DNA from: TMED88 sp964515335
GTDB lineage: Bacteria; Myxococcota_A; UBA9160; UBA4427
Assembly (NCBI GenBank): GCA_964515335.1
Contig: CAZETS010000013.1
Span: 1 to 64,000, forward strand
Length of the DNA: 64,000 nucleotides
Direction of reading: 5' to 3'
The notes beneath the pieces are model-generated. The model did not search any database, was not told the origin of the DNA, and was given only the letters and a program-made list of their open reading frames with translations. Positions 16,401-25,094 of the stretch are shown piece after piece. Positions within the stretch are counted from its first letter, which is position 1; every line of letters starts with the position of its first letter. A program made the translations under genes and the position numbers.

Positions 16401-17617
16401 CGGCCGAGTGGACGCGGCGGCGCGTGCTGGCGGCCCTGCTGGCGTCGACGGGCAGCGCCGTGGCGGGGTCGGCCGCTGCCGATCGCGACGTCCCGGAGGC
16501 GTCGGCGCCGCCCGACACGACCCGGGTGCCGGGCGCGCCGCCCACGGCGCGCGGCGCGCGGTCTCCCTTCGAAGCGGCGTCCCGACTGCCTGCCTTCGGG
16601 GCGATCTCGGTCACGCCGCTGCAGGAGCTGCACGGCACGATCACGCCTGCCGACCTCCACTTCGAACGCCACCACGCCGGGATTCCGCAGATCGATCCGG
16701 CGCGCCACGAGCTGCTGATCCACGGCCTCGTCGAGCGCCCCCTCAAGCTCTCGCTCGCCGACCTGCTGCGGCTGCCGGCGGTGACCCGCATCTGCTTCAT
16801 CGAGTGCTCGGGCAATCTGATGGTCGGGGCGGGCGAGGAGTCGACGCCGCAGATGCTGCACGGGCTGACGAGCCAGAGCGAGTGGACGGGGGTGCTGCTC
16901 TCGACCGTGCTGCGCGAGGTGGGCGTGCGGCCGGGGGCGCGTTGGCTGCTCGCCGAGGGGGCCGACGCTGCCGTGATGACGCGGTCGATCCCCATCGAGA
17001 AGGCGCTGGACGACGCCATGCTGGCCTACGCGCAGAACGGCGAAGCGCTGCGCCCCGCGCAGGGCTATCCGCTGCGGCTGCTGCTGCCCGGTTGGGAGGG
17101 CAATACCAGCGTCAAGTGGCTGCGGCGCATCGAGGTCGGCGATCGCCCCTTCATGACGCGCGAGGAGACCTCGAAGTACACCGATCCGCTTCGCGGCGGC
17201 CGCGCGCGGCAGTTCAGCTTTACGATCGACGCGCGCTCGGTCCTGACGGCGCCGACCTACCCCGCACGCCTCGAGAAGGGCTGGCAGGAGATCCGCGGCC
17301 TCGCGTGGAGCGGCCGCGGCCGCATCACCCGGGTCGACGTCAGCACCGACGGCGGGCGCCGCTGGCAGCCGGCCCGGCTCCTCGAGCCGGTGCTCGCCAA
17401 GGCGCACACGCGGTTCGCGCTGCCCTGGCGCTGGGACGGCGGCGGCGCCGAGCTGTGCAGCCGCGCGGTCGACGAGACCGGCTACGTGCAGCCGACCCGC
17501 CGCGAGCTGATCGAGGCCCGCGGGCCGGGCTCGCGGCCCTACCACCTGAATCCGATCCTCTCCTGGCTCGTCGAGCCGGACGGGCGGGTGATCTACAAGG
17601 CCGAGCCCTGGGCCTGA
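16397..17617 (+). CDS. SoxC-like sulfite/sulfane dehydrogenase, molybdopterin subunit
   Basis: 406 aa, sulfite-oxidase-family molybdoenzyme. A twin-arginine signal (TRRRVLAALLASTGSAVAG) sends the folded cofactor-containing protein to the periplasm. The Mo-ligating Cys is expected at 137 in CFIECSGN. The conserved GYPLRLLLPGWEGNTSVKWL block and a C-terminal dimerisation domain (RVDVSTDGGRRWQPA) follow. It oxidises sulfite or protein-bound sulfane sulfur. No soxXYZAB genes lie within the window, so it may act alone as a sulfite dehydrogenase. The 3' end overlaps the convergent FkbM gene by 25 bases. Confidence 0.92.
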   Translation: MTAEWTRRRVLAALLASTGSAVAGSAAADRDVPEASAPPDTTRVPGAPPTARGARSPFEAASRLPAFGAISVTPLQELHGTITPADLHFERHHAGIPQIDPARHELLIHGLVERPLKLSLADLLRLPAVTRICFIECSGNLMVGAGEESTPQMLHGLTSQSEWTGVLLSTVLREVGVRPGARWLLAEGADAAVMTRSIPIEKALDDAMLAYAQNGEALRPAQGYPLRLLLPGWEGNTSVKWLRRIEVGDRPFMTREETSKYTDPLRGGRARQFSFTIDARSVLTAPTYPARLEKGWQEIRGLAWSGRGRITRVDVSTDGGRRWQPARLLEPVLAKAHTRFALPWRWDGGGAELCSRAVDETGYVQPTRRELIEARGPGSRPYHLNPILSWLVEPDGRVIYKAEPWA

Positions 17618-18378
17618 GTCGAGTCGGCGCGCGGCCTGAAGTACCAGTTCACGGCGTCGTGCTCGAGGAACCTCTCGATGCGCTCGTAGCCGTGCTCGTC
17701 GAAGTAGCCCAGGATGGTCTCGGGCTCGGTGGTCGGCGCCTCGATGCAGACCAACTCCGGAGCGAAGCGCTCGATGTCGAAGCCGGCGAGCGCGGCGGGC
17801 TCGTGGCCCTCTATGTCGATCGAGAGGAAGTCGATCTCCTCGACGCCGTGCTTCTCGAGCAGGTCGTCGAGGGTGATCGCGGGCACCTGCACCTCGCGGA
17901 TCCTGGGCCTCGCGCCGGGAAAGAAGTCGCGCACGAAGTCGACGATCCAGCGGCGCGACACCGACGAGATGCCCTCGCCGCCGACGTTGAGGTAGAAGGT
18001 GTGCTCGCCGCCGGAGGTGTCGGTGACCACGTAGTGCTCGAACTTCGTCGCCGGGCGGTGCTCCTCGTAGCCCGCGCGCAGCGCGTCGTTGGCGTCGACG
18101 CCTATCCCCGACCAGCCGAGGTGCTTCTCCAGGTAGTAGGTCGTGCTGAACTTCTCGTACTCGTAGCAGCCCACGTCGACGAAGAAGCCGCCCCGCCGGT
18201 CCTGGAAGAACTCGCGGATGATCAGCTCTTCGTCGTTCTGCGAGTAGAGCTTCTTGCCGGTGGCGAGGATGCCGGTGTCGGCAGGCTCCTCGCAGGCCAC
18301 CAGGGCCAACGTCAGCCACCCGCAGAGCAGGGCGAGTGCGACGGCTGCGCGTGTACGCTGGCTCTGCGCCGGAGGCAT
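17593..18378 (-). CDS. FkbM-family methyltransferase-like protein with lipoprotein signal
   Basis: 261 aa. Residues ~60-230 match the FkbM SAM-dependent O-methyltransferase fold: FFVDVGCYEYEKFSTTYYLE (motif I), GIGVDANDALRAGYEEHRP, then DDLLEKHGVEEIDFLSIDIE, a typical FkbM block. Unusually, the N-terminus is a hydrophobic helix ending in LVAC (Cys29), a good lipobox, so the protein may be exported and lipid-anchored, where SAM should be absent. It starts 10 bases after the amrS stop with no clear ribosome site, which suggests reinitiation after amrS. A wrong start does not explain the helix, because no Met/Val/Leu start after Cys29 leaves the fold intact with a better ribosome site. Confidence 0.85.
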   Translation of the reverse strand: MPPAQSQRTRAAVALALLCGWLTLALVACEEPADTGILATGKKLYSQNDEELIIREFFQDRRGGFFVDVGCYEYEKFSTTYYLEKHLGWSGIGVDANDALRAGYEEHRPATKFEHYVVTDTSGGEHTFYLNVGGEGISSVSRRWIVDFVRDFFPGARPRIREVQVPAITLDDLLEKHGVEEIDFLSIDIEGHEPAALAGFDIERFAPELVCIEAPTTEPETILGYFDEHGYERIERFLEHDAVNWYFRPRADSTQAQGSAL

Positions 18379-18388
18379 CGCCGCGATT

Positions 18389-19525
18389 CTAGCGGGCTTC
18401 CGGCGCGTCCGTCTCGGTGGCCCGGTCGAGCGCCGCCGCCTCGGCGAGTCGCACCGGCTGCCGCCGCGACCCCCAGTGGCCCGGCTCGGCCTCGAATACA
18501 CCCGCACAGCGCTCGCCGCAGTGCCGGCAGCAGCCGTTCGCGTCCAGCCGCCAGGTGATCAGCTCGTAGCCGTCGCGCACGATCAGCTTCTCGCCGCAGG
18601 CGTGGCAGTGCGTGGTGCCGCCTTCGAGGTCGCGCACGTTGCCGGTGTACACGTGCCGCATGCCCTGCTCGCGGGCGATCGCGCGAGCGCGGGAGAGCGT
18701 CGCCGCCGGCGTCGCGCGAACGTCCCGCATCTTGTAGTCGGGGTGGAAGGCCGAGAAGTGCCACGGCACGTCGACACCGAGATGCGTCGACACCCACTGC
18801 GCCGCCTCGCGAATCTCGGCGTCCGAGTCGTTCTGCCCGGGGATCAGCAGGGTGGTGATCTCGAACCACACGTCGGTCTGCTCGCGCAGATAGACGAGCG
18901 TGTCGAGCACCGGCCGCAGGCTCGCGCCGCAGACCTCGCGGTAGAAGTCGTCGTTCCAGGCCTTGAGGTCGACGTTGGCCGCGTCGGTCGGGCCGAAGAA
19001 GTCCTCCCGGGCGCCGGGCTCGACCCAGCCGGCCGTCACCGCCACCGTGCGCACGCCTCGCTCGTGGCAGGCCCGCGCCGTGTCGACCGCGTACTCGAGG
19101 AAGATCACGGGATCGTTGTAGGTGAAGGCGACGCTGCGGCAGCCCGTCGAGACGGCCGCCGCGGCGATGCGCTCGGGGGGCGCGGCGTCGGCCAGGGTGT
19201 CGAGCTCGCGGCTCTTGCTGATGTCCCAGTTCTGGCAGAAGCGGCAGGTGAGATTGCAGCCAGCCGTGCCGAACGAGAGCACGGGGGTCCCCGGCAGGAA
19301 GTGATTGAGGGGCTTCTTCTCGACCGGGTCGATGCAGTACCCGCTCGATCGCCCGTAGGTGGTGAGCACCAGCTCGTCGCCCTGACGGGCGCGCACGAAG
19401 CACAACCCCCGCTGTCCGTCGGCCAGCCGACACGCGCGCGGGCAGACGTCACAGCACAGCCGCTCATCCTCGACGCGGTGCCAGTGGCGGGCCGGGGCGA
19501 TTCCGTGCACGCTCGTGTGGTCCAT
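18389..19525 (-). CDS. amrS: AmmeMemoRadiSam system radical SAM enzyme
   Basis: 378 aa. The radical SAM cluster motif CNLTCRFC (Cys90, Cys94, Cys97) is embedded in FGTAGCNLTCRFCQNWDISK, a signature of the AmrS family. Upstream cysteines (CCDVCPRAC, LCFVRAR) and C-terminal pairs (CHAC, CRHC) may bind an additional metal site. AmrS occurs with MEMO1-like (AmrB) and AMMECR1-like (AmrA) proteins; the reaction is not established. The gene is divergent from a fused amrB-amrA, with 78 bases between them, so a shared control region is likely. The start ATG at 19525 has no strong ribosome site. Confidence 0.93.
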   Translation of the reverse strand: MDHTSVHGIAPARHWHRVEDERLCCDVCPRACRLADGQRGLCFVRARQGDELVLTTYGRSSGYCIDPVEKKPLNHFLPGTPVLSFGTAGCNLTCRFCQNWDISKSRELDTLADAAPPERIAAAAVSTGCRSVAFTYNDPVIFLEYAVDTARACHERGVRTVAVTAGWVEPGAREDFFGPTDAANVDLKAWNDDFYREVCGASLRPVLDTLVYLREQTDVWFEITTLLIPGQNDSDAEIREAAQWVSTHLGVDVPWHFSAFHPDYKMRDVRATPAATLSRARAIAREQGMRHVYTGNVRDLEGGTTHCHACGEKLIVRDGYELITWRLDANGCCRHCGERCAGVFEAEPGHWGSRRQPVRLAEAAALDRATETDAPEAR

Positions 19526-19603
19526 GCTGGTGCAATTCTCGCTCGGAGGCGCGGAAGTCAAGGCCGCCGTCGACGGGTAGAGCGCCGTGTCGAGGCTTCG
19601 CCC

Positions 19604-21031
19604 ATGTCGATTCGTCCCCCCGCGGTAGCCGGCGCCTTCTACCCCGGCGTCGCGCCGGTTCTCGAGGCCGACGTGGCTCGCCTGCTCGCCGACGCAGAGC
19701 CGCCGGCGGGTCGGGGCGCGCTCGTCAAGGCGCTGATCGTGCCCCACGCCGGCTACCCGTACTCGGGGCCGGTCGCGGCGAGCGCCTACGCGCTGCTGCG
19801 CGACGGGGAAGCGCGGGTCCGGCGCGTGGTGCTGCTGGGGCCGGCTCACCGGGTGCCGGTGCGCGGCCTCGCGGCCTCGGGGGCCGATGCTTTCGAGACG
19901 CCGCTGGGCGTCGTGCCGCTCGACCGCGAGGGCCTGGAGGCGCTTCGCGACCTCCCGCAGGTGGTGGTCTCCGACGAGGCGCACGCCGCCGAGCACAGCC
20001 TGGAGGTCCAGCTGCCGTTCCTGCAGCGGGTGCTCGGCGACTTCGTGCTGCTTCCGCTCGTCGTGGGCGACGCGAGCGACGAGGAGGTCGCCGAGGCGCT
20101 CGAGCGCGTCTGGGGCGGCGACGAGACGCTGATCCTGATCAGCTCCGATCTGAGCCACTACCACGACTACGCGACCGCGCGCAGCCTGGATGCCGCTACC
20201 TGCCGCGCCATCGAGCGCCTGGACGCCGCCGCGGTCGACTGGGAGTCGGCCTGCGGGCGGGTGCCGGTGCGGGGGCTCCTGGGTGCGGCCCGGCGTCACG
20301 GACTCGAGCCGCGCACCCTCGACCTGCGCAGCTCGGGCGACACGGCGGGCGACCGGGACCGCGTCGTCGGCTACGGGGCCTGGGCGTTCGAGCTGTCCGG
20401 CGAAGAGGCGGCCGACGCCGAGGCCGACCAGACAGACGGGGCCGAAGCGCTCCACGCCGCCGCCGCCCGCGAGCTGTTCGCGATCGCCCGGCGGGCCATC
20501 GAGCAGGGGCTCGACACGGGCGGCGAGCCCGCCGTCCACCTCGACGCCGTCCCGCGCCCGCTGCGCGCTCCGGGTGCCAGCTTCGTCACCCTGCGCAGCC
20601 CCGACGGCGAGCTTCGCGGCTGCATCGGCAGCCTCGAGGCCGAGCGGCCGCTGGCGGCCGACGTCGCCCGCAATGCCTTCGCGTCGGCCTTCCGCGATCC
20701 GCGCATGACGCCGATCGCGCGGGACGAGCTGGCCGATCTCCACATCGAGATCTCGATCCTGACACCCCGGCAGGAGATCCCCGCCCGCTCCCTCGACGAG
20801 CTGATCGCTGCGTTGCGGCCGGGCGAGGACGGTCTGGTGCTCGAGGACGCGGGGCGCAGGGGGACGCTGCTGCCCCAGGTCTGGAGTCAGCTCCCGCAGG
20901 CGCGCGACTTCGCGGGGACGGTCTGGCGCAAGGCCGGGCTTCCCGAGCAGCACTGGTCGCCCACCGCCCGCGCCTGGCGGTATACGGTGCGCCGGCTCGA
21001 CGAGCAGGACGCCGGAGGCGAGCCGTCGTGA
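19604..21031 (+). CDS. Fused AmrB (MEMO1-like) and AmrA (AMMECR1-like) protein
   Basis: 475 aa made of two AmmeMemoRadiSam components in one chain. Residues 1-270 are MEMO-like: IRPPAVAGAFYP at the start, VPHAGYPYSGPVAASAYA, AEHSLEVQLPFLQ and SSDLSHYHDY, with the His/Cys-site residues expected of the dioxygenase-like fold. A short Glu/Asp/Ala linker precedes an AMMECR1 domain (about 295-465) with the hallmark LRGCIGSLEA and FRDPRMTPI. Fusion implies fixed stoichiometry between the two functions and with divergent AmrS. The stop overlaps the start of a ferredoxin gene (GTGA). Confidence 0.92.
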   Translation: MSIRPPAVAGAFYPGVAPVLEADVARLLADAEPPAGRGALVKALIVPHAGYPYSGPVAASAYALLRDGEARVRRVVLLGPAHRVPVRGLAASGADAFETPLGVVPLDREGLEALRDLPQVVVSDEAHAAEHSLEVQLPFLQRVLGDFVLLPLVVGDASDEEVAEALERVWGGDETLILISSDLSHYHDYATARSLDAATCRAIERLDAAAVDWESACGRVPVRGLLGAARRHGLEPRTLDLRSSGDTAGDRDRVVGYGAWAFELSGEEAADAEADQTDGAEALHAAAARELFAIARRAIEQGLDTGGEPAVHLDAVPRPLRAPGASFVTLRSPDGELRGCIGSLEAERPLAADVARNAFASAFRDPRMTPIARDELADLHIEISILTPRQEIPARSLDELIAALRPGEDGLVLEDAGRRGTLLPQVWSQLPQARDFAGTVWRKAGLPEQHWSPTARAWRYTVRRLDEQDAGGEPS

Positions 21032-21309
21032 GTGCGCGCCGGCTCTTCATCGTGCTCGACGAGCAGGTCCACGAGATCGACGCCCTGCCGGGTGAGACGA
21101 TCTTTCGCGCCGCGCACCGCAACGGGCTCGCGCAGCCGTTCTCGTGCGTGAGCGGCTACTGCGGGGAGTGCGCGGCCACGCTCGAGACCGGGGAGGTCGA
21201 GATGCGCGAGAACCGCGCCCTGTCCGAGAAGCAGCTCGGCCGCGGGCTGATCCTCACCTGCCAGTCGGTGCCGAGCACGGACGTCTGTCGCGTGCGCTTC
21301 GGCGACTGA
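21028..21309 (+). CDS. [2Fe-2S] plant-type ferredoxin
   Basis: 93 aa, single ferredoxin domain with cluster ligands Cys40, Cys45, Cys48 and Cys78 (CX4CX2CX29C; CVSGYCGEC). The GTG start overlaps the amrB-amrA stop by 4 bases, so it is translated with that gene. It may be the electron donor for AmrS, which needs a one-electron reductant to cleave SAM, or for the hydroxylase operon 128 bases downstream. Coupling to amrBA makes the first more likely; both are inference. Confidence 0.89.
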   Translation: MSARRLFIVLDEQVHEIDALPGETIFRAAHRNGLAQPFSCVSGYCGECAATLETGEVEMRENRALSEKQLGRGLILTCQSVPSTDVCRVRFGD

Positions 21310-21348
21310 GCGTCCGGCAGCGCGGCAGCGCGGGGCATCCCGAATCCG

Positions 21349-21354
21349 TATGCT
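21349..21354 (+). promoter_or_regulatory. Possible -10 box before the hydroxylase operon
   Basis: TATGCT within the 127-base gap between the ferredoxin gene and the FAD-subunit gene, 82 bases before the start at 21437. No clear -35 is seen. Weak evidence that the molybdenum hydroxylase genes have their own promoter. Confidence 0.2.
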
Positions 21355-21436
21355 GGTCGGTCCCGCCGGACGGTCCGCGCAGTCCCGGGGCGCTGCATCG
21401 GCACCGCGCGGCACGACCCGGAGCGACCAAGGCGAC

Positions 21437-22306
21437 ATGGAGTACGCGGCCCCCACCTGCGTCGAGGACGCGATCGGTCTGCTCGGCGCGGCCGGCGACG
21501 GCGGACGCGCGCTCGCCGGCGGCACCGACCTGCTCGTGCAGCTGCGCACCGGTGTGCGTCGTCCCGAAACCGTCGTCGACCTGAAGCACATCCCCGAGCT
21601 GCGGCGCATCGAGTGCGACGACGGCGGCTTCCGGATCGGCGCCGCGGTGTCCGGCGCCGAACTCGGCGAGCACGCCGAGCTGCGTGCGGCCTGGCCCGGC
21701 GTCGTCGAGGCGGCGTGCCTGATCGGCTCCACCCAGATACAGGGCCGCGCGAGCCTCGGCGGCAACCTCTGCAACGCCTCGCCCGCGGCGGACAGCGTGC
21801 CGGCCCTGATCGCGGCGGACGCGGTCTGCACGGTGGCCGGCCCCGACGGGCGCCGCGAGGTGGCGGTCGAGGACGTGGTGGTGGGCCCCGGCGAGACGTC
21901 GCTCGGTCGCGGCGAGATCGTGACCGAATTCCGGCTGCCCGCGCCGCCGCCGCGCTCGGGCGACGCCTATCTGCGGATGATTCCGCGCAGCGAAATGGAC
22001 ATCGCGATCGCCGGGGCGGGCGTGGCCCTCGCCCTCGACGACGCCGGCGTGTGTACGGCGTGCCGCATCGGGCTCGGCGCGGTGGCGCCGCGACCGCTGC
22101 TCGCGGACGCGGCCGCCGCTGAGCTGATCGGCCGGGCGCCGGACGCCGACGCGCTCGCCCGGCTCGCGGACGCGGCGAGCGCGGCCACCGACCCCATCGA
22201 CGACAAGCGCGGCACGCGCGTCTACCGCCAGCGCGTCGTCGGCGTACTGGCCCGCCGCGCGGCCGAGACGGCCCTCGCCCGGGCGCGCGAGCGCGCGGCC
22301 GCCTGA
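21437..22306 (+). CDS. Xanthine dehydrogenase-family hydroxylase, FAD subunit
   Basis: 289 aa, CoxM/CutM-like. FAD-binding signatures are AGGTDLLVQLR (about 34-44) and IQGRASLGGNLCNASPAAD (about 98-116). A C-terminal CO-dehydrogenase flavoprotein domain ends at DDKRGTRVYRQRVVGVL. It passes electrons from the molybdenum centre via the Fe-S subunit to the final acceptor. The ATG at 21437 has AAGG about 7 bases upstream. First of three subunit genes in order FAD, Fe-S, Mo. The substrate cannot be assigned; nitrogen heterocycles, aldehydes and CO all occur in the family. Confidence 0.93.
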   Translation: MEYAAPTCVEDAIGLLGAAGDGGRALAGGTDLLVQLRTGVRRPETVVDLKHIPELRRIECDDGGFRIGAAVSGAELGEHAELRAAWPGVVEAACLIGSTQIQGRASLGGNLCNASPAADSVPALIAADAVCTVAGPDGRREVAVEDVVVGPGETSLGRGEIVTEFRLPAPPPRSGDAYLRMIPRSEMDIAIAGAGVALALDDAGVCTACRIGLGAVAPRPLLADAAAAELIGRAPDADALARLADAASAATDPIDDKRGTRVYRQRVVGVLARRAAETALARARERAAA

Positions 22307-22334
22307 GTCGCAGCGAGCCTCACAGGAGAAGCCG

Positions 22335-22817
22335 TTGAGCAAGCGACACGTCACGACCACCATCGACGGAGAGCTCTGCGAGTTCCTCTGCGAGGACCAC
22401 CAGACGCTGCTCGAGGTGCTGCGCGACGTGCTGTTCAAGACGGGCACCAAGGAGGGCTGCGGGACCGGCGACTGCGGGGCCTGCAGCGTGATGGTCGACG
22501 GCCGGCTCGTCTGCAGCTGCCTGATGCTCGCCGCCGAGGCCGAGGGCCGCGAGGTCGACACCGTCGAGGGCATGGCGGACGGCGACCGGCTGCATCCCCT
22601 GCAGAAGCACTTCCTCGAGGCGGCGGCGCTTCAGTGCGGCGTGTGCACGCCCGGCTTCCTGGTGGCGGCCCGGGCGCTGCTCGAACGCGACTCCGACCCG
22701 AGCGAGCGGGACGTGCGCTTCTGGCTGGCCGGCAACCTGTGTCGCTGCACCGGCTACGACAAGATCGTGCGGGCGGTCCTGGACGCGGCCGCCGAGATGC
22801 GGGGAGCGGGCGCATGA
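22335..22817 (+). CDS. Xanthine dehydrogenase-family hydroxylase, [2Fe-2S] subunit
   Basis: 160 aa. The N-terminal ferredoxin cluster is bound by Cys42, Cys47, Cys50 and Cys62 (GCGTGDCGAC...SC). The C-terminal four-helix cluster is bound by Cys101, Cys104, Cys136 and Cys138 (LQCGVCTPGF and GNLCRCTGY). It links the Mo site to FAD. The TTG start at 22335 is supported by AGGAG 6 bases upstream. The stop overlaps the Mo-subunit start (ATGA). Confidence 0.95.
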   Translation: MSKRHVTTTIDGELCEFLCEDHQTLLEVLRDVLFKTGTKEGCGTGDCGACSVMVDGRLVCSCLMLAAEAEGREVDTVEGMADGDRLHPLQKHFLEAAALQCGVCTPGFLVAARALLERDSDPSERDVRFWLAGNLCRCTGYDKIVRAVLDAAAEMRGAGA

Positions 22818-25078
22818 GCGACGGAAATGGCGCAGAGCAGAAGCTTCGTTGGGTAGGCACTCGGCCGGTGCGGCCGGACGGCGTCGACAAGGTGACCGGG
22901 CGCGCCCGGTACGGGGCCGATTTCGCGTTGCCCGACATGCTGTGGGCCAGGGTGCTTCGCAGCCCGCACACGCATGCACGCATCCTGAGCATCGACACCA
23001 GCCGGGCGCTTGCCCTCGACGGCGTGAAGGCCGTCGTCACCGGCGACGACCTGCCGGAGATTCCCTCCGAGGAGGCCTTCCTCGGCGAGCAGCCGACCGA
23101 CTTCCGGATGCTCTCGCAGAACGTGATCGCCCGCGGCAAGGTGCTGTACGACGGGCACGCCGTCGCCGCCGTCGCGGCCACCACGCCTGCCGTCGCCGAG
23201 CGGGCCCTCGAGCTGATCGAGGTCGAGTACGAGCCGCTTCCGTACGTGCTCGACATCGCCTCGGCGACCGCCGACGGCGCGCCGATCCTCCACGACGACC
23301 TGCGCGACCGGAAGGGCAACAGGCGGCCGCCTTCCAACGTGGCGAGCACGACGGAGATGGGGCACGGCGAGCCCGAGGAAGGCTTCGCGCGGGCCGACCT
23401 GGTGGTCGAGCGCGAGTTCACCACCCAGGCCGTCCACCAGGGCTACATCGAGCCGCACGCGTGCCTCGCGGAGGCGACTGCCGACGGTCGCGTCACGATC
23501 TGGAGCAGCTCGCAGGGGCATTTCATGGTGCGCGGCTACACGGCGAAGCTGCTCGGCCTCGAGCTCTCGCAGGTGCGTGCCGTGCCGGCCGAGATCGGCG
23601 GCGGCTTCGGGGGCAAGACCACGGTCTACGTCGAGCCCCTCGCCGCGGCCCTGTCGCAGCGTGCGGGGCGTCCCGTCAAGCTCGTGATGTCGCGCGAGGA
23701 GGTGTTCCGCGCGACGGGACCGGCTTCGGCGACGCGCATGCGCGTCAAGATCGGTGCGACGCGCGATGGCAAGTTCACCGCCGCGGAGGCCTGGCTGGAC
23801 TTCGAGGCGGGCGCCTTCCCGGGCTCGCCGGTGGGCGCCGCGTCGATGACGGTCTTCGCCCTCTACGCCCTCGAGCACGTGCGCTCGAACGGGCGCGACA
23901 TCGTGGTCAACAAGCCGAAGGCCGCGGCGTATCGGGCGCCCGGCGCGCCGATGGCCGCGTATGCGGTGGAGACGGTGATCGACGAGATCGCCGAGCAGCT
24001 CGAGATCGATCCGGTCGATCTCCGGCTTCGCAACGCCGCGCAAGAGGGCGTGCAGTCTTCGTTCGGTCCGCGCTACCGGCGCATCGGGCTCGTCGAGACC
24101 CTCGAGGCCACGAAGGCGCACCCCCACTACTCGGCGCCGCTCGGTCCGAACCAGGGTCGCGGTGTCGCGGCGGGCATGTGGTTCAACGCCGGCATGCAGT
24201 CGTCGGCGGGCGTGCTCGTCAACGAAGACGGCACGGTGTCGGTGATCTCCAGCAATCCCGACATCGGAGGCTCGCGCGCCTCGCTCGCGATGATGGCCGC
24301 CGAGGAGCTCGGCATCGATTACGCAAGCATCGGCGTGCTCGTCGCCGACACGAGCTCGATCGGCTTCAGCGACCTCACCGGCGGCAGCCGGGTGACCTTC
24401 GCGACCGGCAAGGCGGTGATCGAGGCCGCTCGCGAGGTGATCGCGCAGCTGCGCGAGCGCGCCGCGAAGATCTGGGACGTCGACGTCGAGCGCGTGGTCT
24501 GGAGCGACGGCGCGGCGACGCTGACAGGAGGCGAGGACGAGGCGCCGCTCTCGCTGGCCGACATCGCGCGCCGGGCCGGCAAGACGGGCGGGCCGATCCA
24601 GTCGAACGTCTCGCTCAACGCGCGCGGCGTCGGCATGGCGTTCGGCGTGCACATCTGCGACGTCGAGATCGACCGCGAAACCGGCAAGGTCGACGTGATC
24701 CGCTACACGGTGCTGCAGGACGCCGGGCGCGCCATCCATCCGAGCTACGTCGAAGGGCAGATGCAGGGCGGCGCCGCCCAGGGCATCGGCTGGGCGCTCA
24801 ACGAGGAGTGCGTGTTCGACGAGAAGGGGCGTCTGGAGAACCCGGGCTTCCTCGACTACCGGATGCCCGTGGCCTCGGACCTGCCGATGATCGACACCGT
24901 GATCGTCGAGGTGCCGAACCCCGCGCACCCATACGGGGTGCGCGGCGTCGGCGAGGTGCCGATCGTGCCGCCCATCGCCGCGGTCGTGAACGCCGTGTAC
25001 GCGGCGACGGGCGTGCGCTTCCGCGACGTCCCGCTGTCGCCGCCGCGCGTGCTCGCGGGCCTCGACGAGGCCTCGTAG
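22814..25078 (+). CDS. Xanthine dehydrogenase-family hydroxylase, molybdopterin subunit
   Basis: 754 aa. The N-terminal aldehyde-oxidase a/b-hammerhead domain (VTGRARYGADFALPDMLWAR) and the large MoCo-binding domains (EIGGGFGGKTT, YRAPGAPMAAYAVET, QGGAAQGIGWALNEE) are present. The base catalyst Glu is in RGVGEVP near the end. The active-site loop PKAAAYRAPGAP is not the AYXXR type (CoxL form I has AYXCSFR), so CO oxidation of form I type is unlikely. A hydroxylase for an aromatic, heterocyclic or aldehyde substrate is expected. ATGA overlap with the Fe-S subunit. Confidence 0.95.
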   Translation: MSDGNGAEQKLRWVGTRPVRPDGVDKVTGRARYGADFALPDMLWARVLRSPHTHARILSIDTSRALALDGVKAVVTGDDLPEIPSEEAFLGEQPTDFRMLSQNVIARGKVLYDGHAVAAVAATTPAVAERALELIEVEYEPLPYVLDIASATADGAPILHDDLRDRKGNRRPPSNVASTTEMGHGEPEEGFARADLVVEREFTTQAVHQGYIEPHACLAEATADGRVTIWSSSQGHFMVRGYTAKLLGLELSQVRAVPAEIGGGFGGKTTVYVEPLAAALSQRAGRPVKLVMSREEVFRATGPASATRMRVKIGATRDGKFTAAEAWLDFEAGAFPGSPVGAASMTVFALYALEHVRSNGRDIVVNKPKAAAYRAPGAPMAAYAVETVIDEIAEQLEIDPVDLRLRNAAQEGVQSSFGPRYRRIGLVETLEATKAHPHYSAPLGPNQGRGVAAGMWFNAGMQSSAGVLVNEDGTVSVISSNPDIGGSRASLAMMAAEELGIDYASIGVLVADTSSIGFSDLTGGSRVTFATGKAVIEAAREVIAQLRERAAKIWDVDVERVVWSDGAATLTGGEDEAPLSLADIARRAGKTGGPIQSNVSLNARGVGMAFGVHICDVEIDRETGKVDVIRYTVLQDAGRAIHPSYVEGQMQGGAAQGIGWALNEECVFDEKGRLENPGFLDYRMPVASDLPMIDTVIVEVPNPAHPYGVRGVGEVPIVPPIAAVVNAVYAATGVRFRDVPLSPPRVLAGLDEAS

Positions 25079-25094
25079 GCGGCGGCGGTTCGTC

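Noticed and set aside
18386..18391. TAGAAT as a leaderless -10 box for the FkbM gene
   Set aside because: Its first three bases are the amrS stop codon, so it more likely reflects gene packing; reinitiation after amrS is simpler.
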